Shown: one piece after another, positions 1-12,153 of the stretch
Numbering within the stretch: position 1 is the first letter of the stretch
Layout: the number at the start of each line of letters is the position of its first letter
NCBI GenBank assembly: GCA_944990035.1
Contig: CALYLX010000112.1
Location: 1,054,001 to 1,118,000, forward strand
Reading direction: 5' to 3'
Length of the DNA stretch: 64,000 bases
Origin: Clitopilus passeckerianus
Lineage: Eukaryota > Basidiomycota > Agaricomycetes > Agaricales > Entolomataceae
Translations under genes and position numbers: made by a program
Notes under the pieces: model-generated
Told to the model about the DNA's origin: nothing
The model's input: the letters and a program-made list of their open reading frames with translations, nothing else
Database searches by the model: none

Positions 1-225
1 TTGTTTATCAATGCAAAAGTTGATCACCGACAAGGTGGGAAATGTGTGAGGCAACCTTATCTCCACTTGTCTGGGGGAAGTGTTCAGGGAACAGTATGGC
101 AACTCCACTCATGGGATTATGCACGCTGTGGTGACTTTAAATACGGCTATGCCGCTGTTCATATGCCCCCGACTATTGATACCCCGTCTTCAACTTCCCT
201 TGCGCCGTAGTTCGGTTCATCCACC

Positions 226-2585
226 ATGGCGGAAGAGAAGTTTGCGACTGCTGAGAAGAGCTCTGTGAAAGGTTCTGACGATGTCGAGTGGGCTCATGAT
301 GTGACCCAACAGCCTACACTGGCTCGCCAGCTAAAGAACAGGCATATTGCCATGATTAGGTGAGTTGAAGTTGAATGATTACCAGTCCTGTGACTTTACT
401 GAGAAAACAATTCGTAGTATTGGTGGTGTCATTGGCACAGGTATGGTCTTTAGTCCCCTTGGTAGAGGAGATGAAGCCTGATCTGGCGGCGTATAGGTCT
501 CTTCTTGGGAACTGCAACTTCTCTGCGAAATGGTGGTCCCATTGGTATGCTTGCTCCCCCTGGGCCTTTCTGTGGTGTCTAAGTGTTGTGCTTAGGTCTT
601 TTGCTCGGCTACATGACCATGGGTTCCATCTGCTACAGCGTCATGGTATGTAGCTGAAAGCACTAATAATGTGCAGTTTTTGACCCGAACTCAGGTCTCC
701 CTTGGTGAAATGGTTGCTTTCCTCCCTATTCCTGGAGGACACATCAGGCTCGCAGAACGATTCATTGATCCAGCATTCTCTTTCACTATGGGGTGGAATT
801 ATTGGTAAAGAATATCCCTACTTTTCCTTGCTATTTTCTGACTGGTCGAATCGTAGGTATAACTGGACGATTATTCTCCCAGCAGAACTCAGCGCTGCTG
901 CTGTCTTGATCAGTTATTGGGACAAGACAACAAGTCCTGCGGCGTACATTACTGTTACGATGGTGGTCGTCATTGTCATCAATATGTTTGGTGCTGGTGT
1001 ATACGGAGAAGCAGAGTTTATCTTCGCGTACGTTTCAATTGTTCAGCTGACTGAGATTTCCCATGCTTACGCCTTCTTATCGCAGTTCCGTTAAGGTCAT
1101 TACGATTACGGGACTTATCATTCTCGGAATTGTCCTCGATCTTGGAGGTAGGAAGGCGTGATACATCTGGAGCATTCTGATTTATTTTTGTTGTTCAGGT
1201 GGCCCCAATCATGATCGCCTTGGCTTCAGGTATTGGAAACATCCTGGTCCCTTCGCTCAATTCGACGGAATTGCGGGATCCAAAGGCCGTTTCTTGGCCT
1301 GGTGGGCTGTCCTTACCCAAGCCGCCTTCTCCTTCATTGGTACCGAAATTGTTGCTGTTCGTACTCATTCTTTTCCTCCTCTTTTAGCGTCTCACCATTT
1401 ACTCAGATTGCCGCTGGGGAGGCAAAGAACCCTAGGCGTAATTTGCCCAAAGCCATTCGCCGTGTATACATCCGTACGTTTGAACTGCTCGAAAATAGAT
1501 CTCTTCGTAGCTTAGTGATATTTAATGTACAGGTATCTTGCTCTTCTACATCGGAGGCACCATTATCATCGGCCTGTTGGTTCCCTACAATGCCTCTGGA
1601 CTCGATCTCGCCAACGGAACTGCAGCGTCCTCGCCCTTCGTCATCGCCATCAAGAATGCTGGAATCAAGACCTTGCCATCCGTCAGTTGGCTTTTCTGTC
1701 TGTAAATCAGAGGCTAACATGCGCCTCCCAGATCATCAACGCTTGTTTGTTGACCTCGGCCTGGTCTGCAGCTTCTAGCGATCTATACACCAGCTCCCGC
1801 GCTCTCTGTGAGTCTATCACTTTGGTGATTTTCCATACATCCTTACAACCGGCTTCTTTAGATGGTCTTGCCCTCGCTGGTAACGCACCTAGAATCTTCC
1901 TGAGGACCAGCAAGAAAGGTCTTCCCTACGTTTCTATCATAACCTGCTCGCTCTTCGCCACTCTCTCTACATGGGTGTCAACGCTGGCGCTGGAAAGGTG
2001 TTCGGGTGGCTCGCAAACATGACCTCGGTCGCTGGTCTTATGACTTGGTTCGGTATCTGCCTCACCTACCTCCGATTCTTCTACGGCATGAGGGCACAGG
2101 GATTCGACCGCTCTACCCTCCCGTACGCTTCCAAGCTGCAGCCCTTCGCAGCCTGGTATGCCATGTGCTTCTCCTTCTTCATTTGTCTTGTAGGTCTGGT
2201 CTATGAAGTCTGTCGGGCCGTCATCGCTAATTCGTTTTCTACAGTTCAGTGGCTGGCAAGTGTTCTTGAAAGGGCATTGGGCCACCGACACCTTTGTCAC
2301 CAACTATTTGCCCCTTGTACTTTTCCCTATGCTGTACATTGGAGCCAAGCTCTGGACAAAGAAGCCTTACGTTAAGACACACGAGATGGACTTCGTTTCC
2401 GACCTTGCGGAGATTGAAGCCGATACGTACGTTCTTTTGTACCTCCAGAACCAATTACATATACTGACTATTCCAAAGTTATGATGAGCCACCCCCAAGA
2501 AATAAGTTGGAGGCATTCTGGCAATGGCTGGTAAGCAGAAAACCGTTCACATATGAAACAACGCTGAATATTTCTGTAGATGTAA
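226..2585 (+). CDS. Amino acid permease (APC superfamily, YAT type)
   Basis: Plasma-membrane proton-coupled amino acid importer, by family. The first exon starts at the ATG at 226 (context CACC-ATG) with a charged cytoplasmic tail. It leads into TM1, whose conserved signature IGGVIGTGLFLGTATSL is assembled across introns near 360-500. Further conserved segments are MVAFLPIPGGHIRLAERF (about 710-770), a YNWTI..LPAEL loop (about 860), the AGEAKNPRRNLPKAIRRV loop (about 1410-1470) and AGAGKVFGWLANMTSVAG (about 1980-2040). About twelve hydrophobic segments are spread over roughly 12 exons. The last exon after an intron at 2531-2579 is just ATG-TAA, so the end is somewhat uncertain. Near 1966-1970 the frame changes without a plausible intron: the expected LSYMGV needs one extra T. 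Substrate specificity cannot be read from the sequence. The gene is convergent with the RhoGEF gene. Confidence 0.9.
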
Positions 2586-2815
2586 AATAGCGGTCTCCGT
2601 CCTCCTGATATATCGTTTTCTTTGTTGTATTTTGGCATGTATCCTATTGACGCCTTCTAGCCATTTTGAATGTACTGCGCTCACTCAATGTAATGTGGTC
2701 TTTAAAGAAATAACGTTGAGATCATGAAATTGGATTGATGAACCCGAAGTGCCAGAATACATGCATATATGCTATAATGAATAAGACAAATGGAAGGAAG
2801 TGCAAAGTACCGAGT

Positions 2816-5800
2816 CTATGTTTTTGAGGCAGGGATATGAAGATTAATAGCTATTGGACTCATTGAGTTTCATCATATGGGCGTGGACAGGGAAGTGACT
2901 GACCTCGATACCAATTTAGTGCATCGGATGGTGATGGGGCGTCAAAGTAAAGAATCGCTTTGTTGTCGACAAGACGGAGAACTGTATAGTAGTTATTAAT
3001 TGTGTCCGACAGGAGTGGGGAAGTCGTCACCATTTCCATGGACAATGCTTGCGGGCTGTGGTAGAGTCTGCATCCTCAAGACAGCCCACAAGTCGACTGC
3101 CGAGTTCGGGTCTTGGCCCTCTGATGGATCACGGCAGAGGACCAAAAGGTCATTGCAAAGAACGCCCATAAGGCTACGAGGCGTTAGTTCAGGGGCTAGG
3201 CAATCAACCTGTACAGTTGACGAGTCGCCCTGAGCATTGATGGCCTCGAAAGAGACCATTGCTTTGCGAACAACGCGTGTTAGTAACAACGGGCCATCCA
3301 TAATGAGACGCCTGTAACAAATGTGAGTTCAGAGTAGCCAATAACGCCTATCAATACTCTTACCTGTGAGGCTGCACGAGCGGGCTAGGGAATCTGCCAC
3401 GAATCCGCGCTTGCCACTGCACGAGTTTGCGACGAGATTCAGACTCTCTCTTCCCTTCGTTCATATTATTAGCAAGAGATGAAATCTCCGCCAATGCCCG
3501 TTCCAGCGGGTCGTCTTGATACTCATCTGACGGAGGGGTTGATCGAAGTAGTTCTTCGAGCTGATACCATCTCATTCAGCACTTTATGTCAGTGTCGAAC
3601 TGATAGCAGGCTTACCAGTAGACGATATCGTGGGATGCGTTGCACGGGTAACAGGAGGTAGCCTTCAAGATTTAGCTGGGAATGACGGGGGTTCAACCGG
3701 CATCGCTTCAAATATGATTTGATTCGTTTCCGTTGACTACTGGTTAGGAAGGCAAGCCGGAAGAGTTACTCGGATCGGGTGAGAGGTTTGGACTTGATAC
3801 TGCGGACATCGACAATCCAAGGCTGACTAGCTGTGCCGTGCTCGAAGACGGTGATGTGGTCGATATAGCAGGGCTAGGAGGAGCGGGGGTATTCTTGTCA
3901 GAGGTCCAGTGTTTGACTCTTTGCACAGAATTGTCGAAATTGCTGCAAAACATTGAGTATATGTGATATCCAGATTAAGAACAATCGCTTACTTGATATA
4001 GGTCGAATACATCTTCAAGAAAGCCACGTGTTTGAGGAACATATTTCCCACAGCTTTAACCACTTGAATAGACAATCGGCCGTCCGGATCTGTTTGTTGG
4101 GCATCGGAGGCGGGTTTCATGAGAGGAGCAGCAGCAATCTCGAGGGCAGGCAAAAAGCTGTCTTTATGGAAGGAAAATAACGCTTCAATGCCACCAAAGA
4201 CGACCTTCCGCTCTGAAGCAGGAACGACAGTCTCTTTGCTGGTGCCAACCCCACTAAGAATGTTGACGGAAAGAGTGGCAGGCTTGATGTAGATGTCAAC
4301 AAGCTCCTGAAGGCCTTTGACGTATGTTCGTTCCGTCCTGTTAAGGGATGAGTACATTATCCTTGTGAAGGTGGTCATTCGAAAGACATACGCCACTATT
4401 TCCTTGATGATCATGGCTCGTTTGCCCTTGTCATCCTTCCATTTCCGTTCTTCCGTTGAGGATGATCCACTGCTGTCAGTCGTCGCAACACTCAGAGTTT
4501 GAGCAGAGGGGCCGCTTCGAAGGCCCACGATTGAGTCCGTTGAACGTAGTTGACCGGAATCTGATGTTGACGAGGATGCACTCAATGAAACCGCGGTCTC
4601 CCTTTGACCATCTACCATAGTTGGCCGCCTTGATCGGTTGGTGAGAACGTCGTCGGAAGCACCACCATACATGCTCATTGGATTGGGTTGTTGCGACATG
4701 CCCAGATCATTCATATCCCTTAAATATGCCATGACGGACCGAAGTGCTCTTGCATAATTTTCTCTAGCACGCTCTTCCTCCCTTCGTAGCAATTGATCAG
4801 GATCAATTCCTGGGCTGGCCAAAGGGGTTGCAGTTCTTGGTGCCTCGGAGTCTTCTTTATCATCCACAACGACTAGCCGAGATGACGAATCGGAAGGTGG
4901 TATGGATAAGGAAAGAGACCCTGGATTGTCGACTGGCAGGAAACTTCGGCGTTTAGCGGTCCTAGGCTGCGTTGTAGGAGGTGAAAGAAGAGTCGGTGAT
5001 GTCAGAACCGGTTGAACATTTGCATTATCGTGCGATTGTTGAGAGATTTGTGTATCGTTTTGGGAAGGTGAAGATCCAGCAGCCGAAAGTGAAGGACTGA
5101 AACTTTCTAGAATGCCAGTCGTCGAGAAGCGAACGTCTATCTGTGGTAGCTTATCCACAGGGTCTGGTGATAATGAGGCTGGGGTGGCAAAGCCGGATGA
5201 TGGCGCAGAAGCCTGTGTTCCTCCCGATGTATGTGGCCTGGCTGTCTTTTTAGGACGGGTAGGGGTAGAAACAGGAGGCGGTGATTGAGAAGGATCTATC
5301 CTCATTTTACCCATCGACATCTTCTTCAAGAACCCCCAACGACCGCCTTTATCTTTTCCGTCCTTGGCGGAGCGCGAGCGCATGTGATGTTTCTCCTTCT
5401 CCTCATGAACACCTGGCTTAGGGATCAGCGGAACGGCATTTTCATGAGCCGAAATGCGACTGGGCTGCACACCGGGATGTCCTGAGATCCCTTCTGGAGC
5501 GTTGTTCCATAGTGACTGGGTGAGTTGTGGTCGCATGCCATTAACGTTAGGCCGAGGGTAAGCCAATGATGATGGACCTAGGGATCCATACTGTTTGCCC
5601 CCGTTGACCTGGCCATGTTCGCCCATTCTGAGCAGGTTGGTGCTTGATAAGGATGTTGGATAATGTGCCATTGGTGGGTGAGGAGGAGCTTCTTGTGCAC
5701 TTTTACCGCGACGAAGCTCCCCAGCACTTTTCATTTTACGCAGCTCGGGTCTATCCATCGACGTCTGCGATTCTTCGGCACGAGGAGCATCTGGATGGTT

Positions 5801-7576
5801 GGGAGGTGTGGCAGGAGTAGATTTCGCCCTTCGTGACTGATCATAATGCGCACGATTTGGAGTCGTGCGAGTTCGAGTCAGCGGTCGTGAGGGAAGCCTT
5901 TCTGAGCCCACGAGAGAAGGAGATGTAACGGATCTTCCGATTGCGGCTGGGAGGCGATCAGGGGTAATCGTATGGTCTTCTTCCTCTGGAGAAAGGAAAT
6001 GCGCATTTGGTCCGATGTTGGGCGAACCAGTATCGGATACATCATCAGTGTCCGTAGTTTCGGGTTCTGTGTCAAAGGACGAAGATGCTGTTGCAGATGG
6101 GGCGGGTGGGTAGATTGGCGTCGACGGGGGATATGCTGGCGTCATGGGAATTTTTGCAAGTAGGGGTTCTACCAATGCTTTCCACGGTCCTTGGAAGTTA
6201 TTTCCGTCGACATAGAGTGTCTGCAGGGCAGGAAGGAGGCAGAGCCAACTAGGGAGCGCATTTAGTTTGTTCTTCCTGGCACTGATCGTGTGGAGCTTCT
6301 CAAGATGGCTGAGAGACTCTGGGAGAGTATTGATGCCCGTGGAATCGGCGATGAGTACACGGAGATTGGCGAGATCTGCCAGAAACACAGGAAGGACGCG
6401 CAAGGGGTTTGATGCAATGTTAAGCTCTTCCAGATGCTCACAAACAGCAAGCACTGGGGGCAAAGCGCCTAAGAAGTTATTTGAGATATCCAATGCGAGC
6501 AAAGCATGTGAGATCTGAGGTAGTGTCGAGGTTAGGAAAGCCGGCATCGCATTAGGCGTGCTAGACGATCCTATTAGAAGGTGGGTAGTGCCTAAAACAC
6601 ATAAGCATCTTATTGCAAGTAAGTGGCAAAGAAATTCACCTGGTTGAACACTAAGCTGAGTCAAGGGAAGACCGCTGCCATTCACAATCAGTCCTCGTCC
6701 CTCATCTGCAATCACGGCAGCTGAAGTCCTCTCCTCTTCTCTGTCAAAGTCATTTTCTTGTTCATCTTCATCACCCAGGCCATGGTCGTCATCCGTCTCT
6801 GATTCACTCATTCCCACCTCATCCCTCTCGTCCACTACCTGCCATCCGGTATCAAAGCTAGGCTGCTGCTGTAGTTTTGGAGGGGGCTAGTTCGTGGCCG
6901 CTAGCCCGGTTGCTGTTAGGAGCACTGATTGAAGATGATCGCGAACGGGCGGCTGAATACGATTCAGACCAACGAGACTGATCTACGGGAGCTCTAGACT
7001 TATTTCCGCGAGAAGAGACGGATGCGTTTTGCTCGTTTGAAAGCATTTGAACGACTGAGTCTGAGGTTATTCCCAGGCCCACAGAATTTTCATCGTCTCC
7101 GGAAGCAACATGGACGTGACCGTAGTCGCCAGACGCAAGCGTGTTTCTTGCGGAGCTCGTGTAACTCGATGACCTAGTTGATGATGAACCTGCCGACGAC
7201 AACGGAGGCATGTTATTTAGATGTTGGTTTGGTGGTCGATAAGGATATGGATCCGGAAAGCTGGTGGGATCAGGGAACGACATGCCAGGCCTGAGTTGCT
7301 GGTGAGCGATAGGGGGGCTGAAGGAATGTGAAGAGTCGGATATTGGTGATTCTGCTGGGTAAATACTGGCTAATGGTTTGGGGTTAAACTGGGAAAGCTC
7401 TGGTGAAGAAAGCCACTGGTCGTCGGACGCAGAGGGCGTCGGAGCACGTGGACGACCATATGAAGCTGGCGAAAGTGGTGACGGCGGAGCGTGGGCAGCC
7501 GGAATTTCTCTCAGATAATGCGATTTGGAATCTGATGTTCATTATCGTCAGTTCCTGCCAACGAAGGGGACGTCAT
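2816..7576 (-). CDS. Leucine-rich-repeat Rho guanine nucleotide exchange factor (DH-PH)
   Basis: Predicted activator of a Rho/Cdc42-type GTPase in polarity signalling. Order of parts: Ser/Pro-rich disordered N-terminus (7576 to about 6840); acidic stretch; leucine-rich repeats with LALDISNNFLGALPP and LEELNIASNPLRVLP (about 6520-6200); long disordered basic/Ser-rich linker (about 6170-4450); DH domain starting ERTYVKGLQELVDIYIKP (about 4300) with the diagnostic CR3 motif YLLLPVQRIPRYRLLLEEL (about 3640-3550); PH domain (about 3300-2880). A final intron gives the last residues ALNWYRAINLHIPASKT and a stop at 2816. A clean 48-bp intron lies at 6593-6640. The start is uncertain. The proline-rich frame stays open upstream of the ATG at 7283, and the ATG at 7576 fits if one base is added near 7512. 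Two further frame breaks sit near 3753 and 6885. Confidence 0.82.
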
Positions 7577-8329
7577 AGAACTGAGAAGAGTAGTGAAGGC
7601 GACAACGACGACGTAGGCAACGACAGCGGCGTCGAATGTCCCTTTGCCGTTGACGTCCACCAAACAACCACCAACACTCACCATAGTCTTCTGTTCTTTC
7701 TCCCTCGCTGGGCATCGGTGGAAGGGCCTTGTCCAGCCAGGAAGACGATGTCCGAGTATATTGAATGTTCGGGGTATTCTCAAAGATTTTTATCTGTTGC
7801 TGCTGAGAATTTGAGGCGATTTGCCTAGGTTGCCATCATTTGACCTGTATACGCTGCAAACGATTGATCGTACTCACTGCTGCATCTTGATTGCTGGAAC
7901 CAAGGCAATCTCAGGCTGAAGCTATGCAGTTATACTGGCACTGTCGACTACCGGGAGATGGGTGTACTTGCATGCACGCTTTCATTCGCTTCCCTGAATT
8001 TTCATAGATCTCTGTCTCTTTTTATGGGCGTAACGCCGACGTGTACGTCAATGTAACCTTCAACACGGCAAGAAGCGCTCAAAGCATCACTGCACCTACG
8101 AACATATGCCAAAATCACGACCGCGGCTTTGAGCGGTATTGATACCATCCATAGTGTTTTTGGGCAGCTATCATAGCTGGAACACAGATACGACTAGTGA
8201 TTCAACTCAGTCGACTCATGGCCCTGGTCCGCTATTGACTCGGTGCTCCTATATTGCTTACGGCAGGGGAAACGCGGACATCTAGCTGCGCACTTTCTTC
8301 ATTACAACAGTTAATCAAAGAATGCTGGC
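7577..8329. other. Intergenic stretch, no gene recognised
   Basis: About 750 bp between the RhoGEF start and the ELP4 stop, both on the minus strand. Short overlapping reading frames exist on both strands near 7577-7830, but none shows a domain, consistent splice sites or a plausible composition. It presumably holds the RhoGEF promoter and the ELP4 3' region. Confidence 0.5.
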
Positions 8330-9909
8330 CTAGAAATCATACAAGTCCGGTCGATCAGCTCGGAAGGCAACAGACTTCTTTGCCTTCTTTGGCTTTGCGT
8401 TGGGTTGTTGACCTGCTTCGCCCTTGTCAGGTCCAAGTCCCTGTCCCACCAAATTCTTCTCCTCCACTTCCTTGGATTCCGAGCTTTCCACGACTACTTC
8501 GACGGCTGCCAATGATACCTGATGCGTTTCATGGCTATGGCTATGGCCTCCTCATGAGGAGCCTGCCCAAACGTCACATCGTCTCCCAGCGTTGAGGCCG
8601 ACGCTGCAGGTGTAGTCCGTCTCTCACCCACCCCGCCTTCGATATCGAGATGCAGCGTCTCAAATATCAGGCGTTTCCTAGTCGATTTGAAGGCAAGATT
8701 GTTCTCCCCCGCACCAGTAGCTCCTGTCGACGCGGAAAGCCCGCGGAGAACCGAAAATCTGTCACTGGGGAGAGAAGCGTATGTGGGGCGGGCAGAGTAT
8801 GGATATGGAGAAGGCCATGTTGATTTGGGAATATCTCGCGCAGGGAGGGGTCGGCTGGTACGGTCGTCAGAAATCAATACTAGATTTTAAATAAATATGT
8901 CAAAATCCCACCAGAAAAGGCGGACATTGTCACTGCTGCGTCGCATGACCATCCTATTTTTTGTAACCACCCTGGACCACCCCAGGAATTTGTAGAGAGA
9001 TGAGCTGGTAGGCTTATTGAAGCACATGCATGCGGATTTGTTCGTAGGATCGTCCGTAATGAATGCAAGAAGCATATGAGATCCTATGAACACTATGACG
9101 ATCAAATGATGCAGTAGGCTTAACGACACGGACCTGAGCTTGTAGATCTACCCAGCTTGGAGAACCTAAAGAGGGGATACAGATGCGAGTTGGTAAAGCC
9201 GTAGAAGAGCCTCCAGCTGGCTGGGACTGAATCAATTTCCTGATGGCCTCTAGAATCTCTGACGGAGATCGAAGACCAGCCTCCCGCAAAGGTATAAACG
9301 AGAGCTGCCCTGATCCTTGGGCTGCACCAATGATTGACTCGGGCACACGACTTGTCAAGTCAAAGGTTGCACAATAATCCTCCGTAGCCTATTTTAATGT
9401 GTTTTGAGCCAAACCCAATCGTGTGAAGGCAACGAACTCACATACGACGATGAAGGTGAAACTGTCGTCTGGAATTGCTTCATCTGCCCGTACCTCCATG
9501 CAATTCTAATCTTTTCCTCTTTCTCTTCATATTTCTCATCGTCTTCGTCTTGAGTTGCTGATGATGGTGTAGGCTTGTTCGCATCGCCTGTGCTGAGCAT
9601 CGAAGCCTTTGGCGTCCACATCAAGTCCTTGACAAACTCTCCCCCATCATCATCTACAACGCACACCCTATGTCCAGATTTCAGACCTTGTGCGACAAAG
9701 TATTTTTGCACAAGATCTCCATAGGAGGTATGATAATCCGGAGCTGCAATGAGCAATGAGCACGAGAGCGGGAGACCACCACCAAGAATGTCGTCTAAGG
9801 AAGGTACCCCGGTCGAAGTGATGATCGTCGATGAGGATGCAGGTGATATCCTCGTCGCTGGATAAGACGGCGCCGACTTCGTTGTACCTTTGCGTTTGAA
9901 CGATGACAT
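8330..9909 (-). CDS. ELP4: Elongator complex protein 4 (PAXNEB family)
   Basis: RecA-fold subunit of the Elp456 ring of Elongator, needed for wobble-uridine tRNA modification. The start ATG at 9909 begins a basic N-terminus. It is followed by the Elp4 hallmark STGVPSLDDILGGGLPL and RIAWRYGQMKQFQTT (about 9480). An intron with donor TAT/GTGAGT leads to ATEDYCATFDLTSRVPES. Next comes FLHSLRTILRTNPHACASIS (about 9050), LSTNSWGGPGWLQKIGW, and, after a 57-bp intron, HGLLHIHTLPAPHTLL (about 8810-8770). The C-terminus HSHSHETHQVSLAAVEVVVE ends in a Lys-rich tail with its stop at 8330. Between PHTLL and SDRFSVLRGLS the frame slips by one base at a C run (8767-8770 on the + strand). A single extra C restores the family sequence, so a sequencing error is likelier than gene loss. 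Confidence 0.9.
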
Positions 9910-10010
9910 TAACCTTTCAAGCGGTTTCGAAGTTTGTGATCAACGGCAAGTGTTTTGAAGATCTCGGACGCATCCCCGAAAGGTAGCCGGTGTACACTCA
10001 ACTTTAGTCG
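9910..10010. promoter_or_regulatory. Shared divergent promoter region ELP4 / IMP1
   Basis: Only 101 bp separate the two start codons on opposite strands, so both core promoters and 5' leaders must overlap. No TATA box is evident. The core-promoter role is inferred from position only. Confidence 0.5.
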
Positions 10011-10720
10011 ATGACCTCTGTTCTGAGGGGATGGTTCAGAGAACGACTTCGTAGGTTTCGGGCAACACCTTGGAAGCAAAAGGGATCATACGCAGTCTGG
10101 GGAAGTTTGCATGTGAGTAGCTTGCGTATATGACGCTCGAGGCATGGCTTATGGAACTCAAGGTCTTCAATTTTGCCTGTGCGGTCCACCTGCTGAATGA
10201 ATATGTCTTCCGTATCTCGATGGTGAGCGGAGCTACAAGCACTTGGGATGTAACTGACATCTCTGGAGATGGAAGGACCCTCCATGCTCCCGACTCTTGG
10301 GGTCTCTGGTGAATTAGTTGTCGAAGACCGTATTTCCATCCGTCTGTCTCCCAACTCTGTTCGTCGAGGTGACCTCATCATCCTACAATCACCAATAGAA
10401 CCGGGTCGTCTCATATGTAAACGAGTGCTCGGGATGCCGGGAGACATAGTGTGTGTAGACCCAACAGGTGAAATAGCACCTTCAACGGAACACGTCGTCA
10501 TTCCCAAAGGTCATGTTTGGATAAGTGGTGATAACGCCGCTTATTCTCGGGACTCAAGAACTTATGGACCGGTATCAATGGGTCTGATAGAAGGCAAACT
10601 CTTTGCCAGAGTAAGATCTTCCACTATGTATGCTCTACATGAATGCTGACGTTGCGATTTTAGATCTGGCCACCTGCTGCTATCAAAATCTTCCAAAACC
10701 CCACAACACGAATAGAATAA
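10011..10720 (+). CDS. IMP1: Mitochondrial inner membrane protease subunit 1 (S26 family)
   Basis: Signal-peptidase-like Ser/Lys protease that removes intermembrane-space sorting signals of imported or mitochondrially encoded proteins. Exon 1 (ATG 10011) encodes a basic N-terminus. After an intron of about 50 bp, VFNFACAVHLLNEYVFRISM forms the membrane segment. A second intron leads to MEGPSMLPTL, which carries the catalytic serine. The catalytic lysine lies in LICKRVLGMPGD. The conserved last box WISGDNAAYSRDSRTYGPV follows. A third intron (GTAAGA..TTTTAG) before IWPPAAIKIFQNPTTRIE gives the stop at 10718-10720. The protein is about 175 residues, the family's usual size. It lies head-to-head with ELP4 and tail-to-tail (88 bp) with the TPR gene. 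Confidence 0.93.
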
Positions 10721-10808
10721 CGGCCGCCTGTATCCTAACTCCCGACATAAAGCATGAATTTGATACCACCGCTCATTTTGATTCACCCACAATCCTTCTT
10801 CCGACATA

Positions 10809-11852
10809 TTATTGCTGGAAATTCATTGAATACCCTCCTTCCCCATTGGGCGTGAACTTGAAGTTATCTGTGGACATCCCAAAAGTACCTAGGAGACAAT
10901 TTATTAGTTGAAATAGGCCAAAACATGGAAGGTCTTACCAAGGATGCTATTACCAAGGTCTTTAAGCTTGCCCATCATCTCATCCGTCTCTCGTTTTTGT
11001 GCCGTCTCAAGGCGTGGCTTTAGTTGGGCAAGTAATCTTGACACATTCCGCTGTTCGGGAGATGAAGTTTCATGCAGCTGAAAGAGTGTGCTGTAGTCTA
11101 GTATGATTGAAGTCAGCCAAAGCTGATGCTGAACTCAGCGTCAGTGAGCGTACCTTCTTGGGCACTGGTGAGGGATGACCAAGTGTTGAGTGCTTCGTTT
11201 GAGGCTGCTCGTCTTTGAAGAGCTTTGATATAGGTTGGGTCATCCTTGAGTGCTGAAAGGGACCTCAGTCCAAGTTCACTAGCGTCATCGAGATATCCTA
11301 CCTTCAGTACATGCTTCAACTACCAGCTTGTGATCACCCTTTCGACGACGACCACAAGTTAGTCAATGGCATATTTTGATGATGCATATCACTCACCTGT
11401 TTTACATGACACGCCCCGATATTTGCATTCAATACTGCTCGGGCTTTGGCACAGGCCATCTCGTCTAGCGACAGTGGTGCCTTGCTTGAAGGAGATTCCC
11501 TTAGGGCTGATTGGGTGTTGTCGTTCCCACCGTCTTCACCCTCTTTCGAGATAGGGTTATGGGTTGGTTCAGAAGCGATGTCATGAGGCCTCTCGAAGCC
11601 GCCGTTATCTTCTATGCCTGGGATCGCATCATCCCTAGGTTCAGGTGCACGCTTAGGGAGCTTGTCCAGAGCAGCGCGGTACGCAGCGATGGCTTCGGGA
11701 TATTCACCAGCTTTGAAGTACGTGTTCCCTTCCGCTTTGAGTTGGTCCGCTTCTTTTAAACAACCCTATACCGCTGTCATTAATGCACAGTCAGAGAGAG
11801 CTTTGACACGAACTTTGTGGTCTGGTTGGACTGAGGAAGGAGCCGCTGCCAT
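10809..11852 (-). CDS. TTC1-like tetratricopeptide repeat protein
   Basis: Small co-chaperone-type TPR protein resembling TTC1. The start ATG at 11852 gives a short first exon. An intron of about 43 bp then leads to LKEADQLKAEGNTYFKAGEY, the first TPR helix pair. An acidic/Ser insert (about 11640-11500) follows. Next are ARAVLNANIGACHVKQ, then VVEACTEALKDDPTYIKALQ with RRAASNEA (second and third TPRs). A helical part LLAQLKPRLETAQKRETDEM follows, and a last exon ends TDNFKFTPNGEGGYSMNF with a stop at 10809. The C-terminal pattern (KLKDLGNSILG then the FKFTPNGEGGYS tail) is typical of TTC1 proteins. The client is unknown. It shares a 301-bp divergent upstream region with the first dehydrogenase. 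Confidence 0.85.
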
Positions 11853-12086
11853 CGGATATTCCCGATGAACTTGAATACCCTGCTTTGATCAAATGATTAA
11901 ACTCGGTTAGACCAACTTGTGATCGTCTGTTTTCGTTGATCAGTCATGTCACTGAGTTGCCTGTATTCCACGGAAACACAACCGACAGAATGAATCATCT
12001 AAAACCCATAACCCATGGGCTGAGGGCGAAAGCAATGGCAATGGCCTTTTCTATGACATTTCAGAGCTCGACTGCGGGCTTTGGAC

Positions 12087-12094
12087 TATAAATA
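12087..12094 (+). promoter_or_regulatory. TATA box of the first SDR gene
   Basis: TATAAATA lies 60 bp upstream of the ATG at 12154, a normal distance for a fungal TATA element. The corresponding position of the second copy (about 13453) reads GAAATAGATA and has lost the motif. Confidence 0.6.
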
Positions 12095-12153
12095 TGAAGA
12101 ATTAACACTGACTGCATTTCTGGCAATAACGCATATTCTCTTCTTTCACCACA

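Noticed and set aside
7403..7828. 141-codon plus-strand frame upstream of the RhoGEF
   Set aside because: No domain and no leader; it overlaps the proline-rich RhoGEF N-terminus reading on the other strand.
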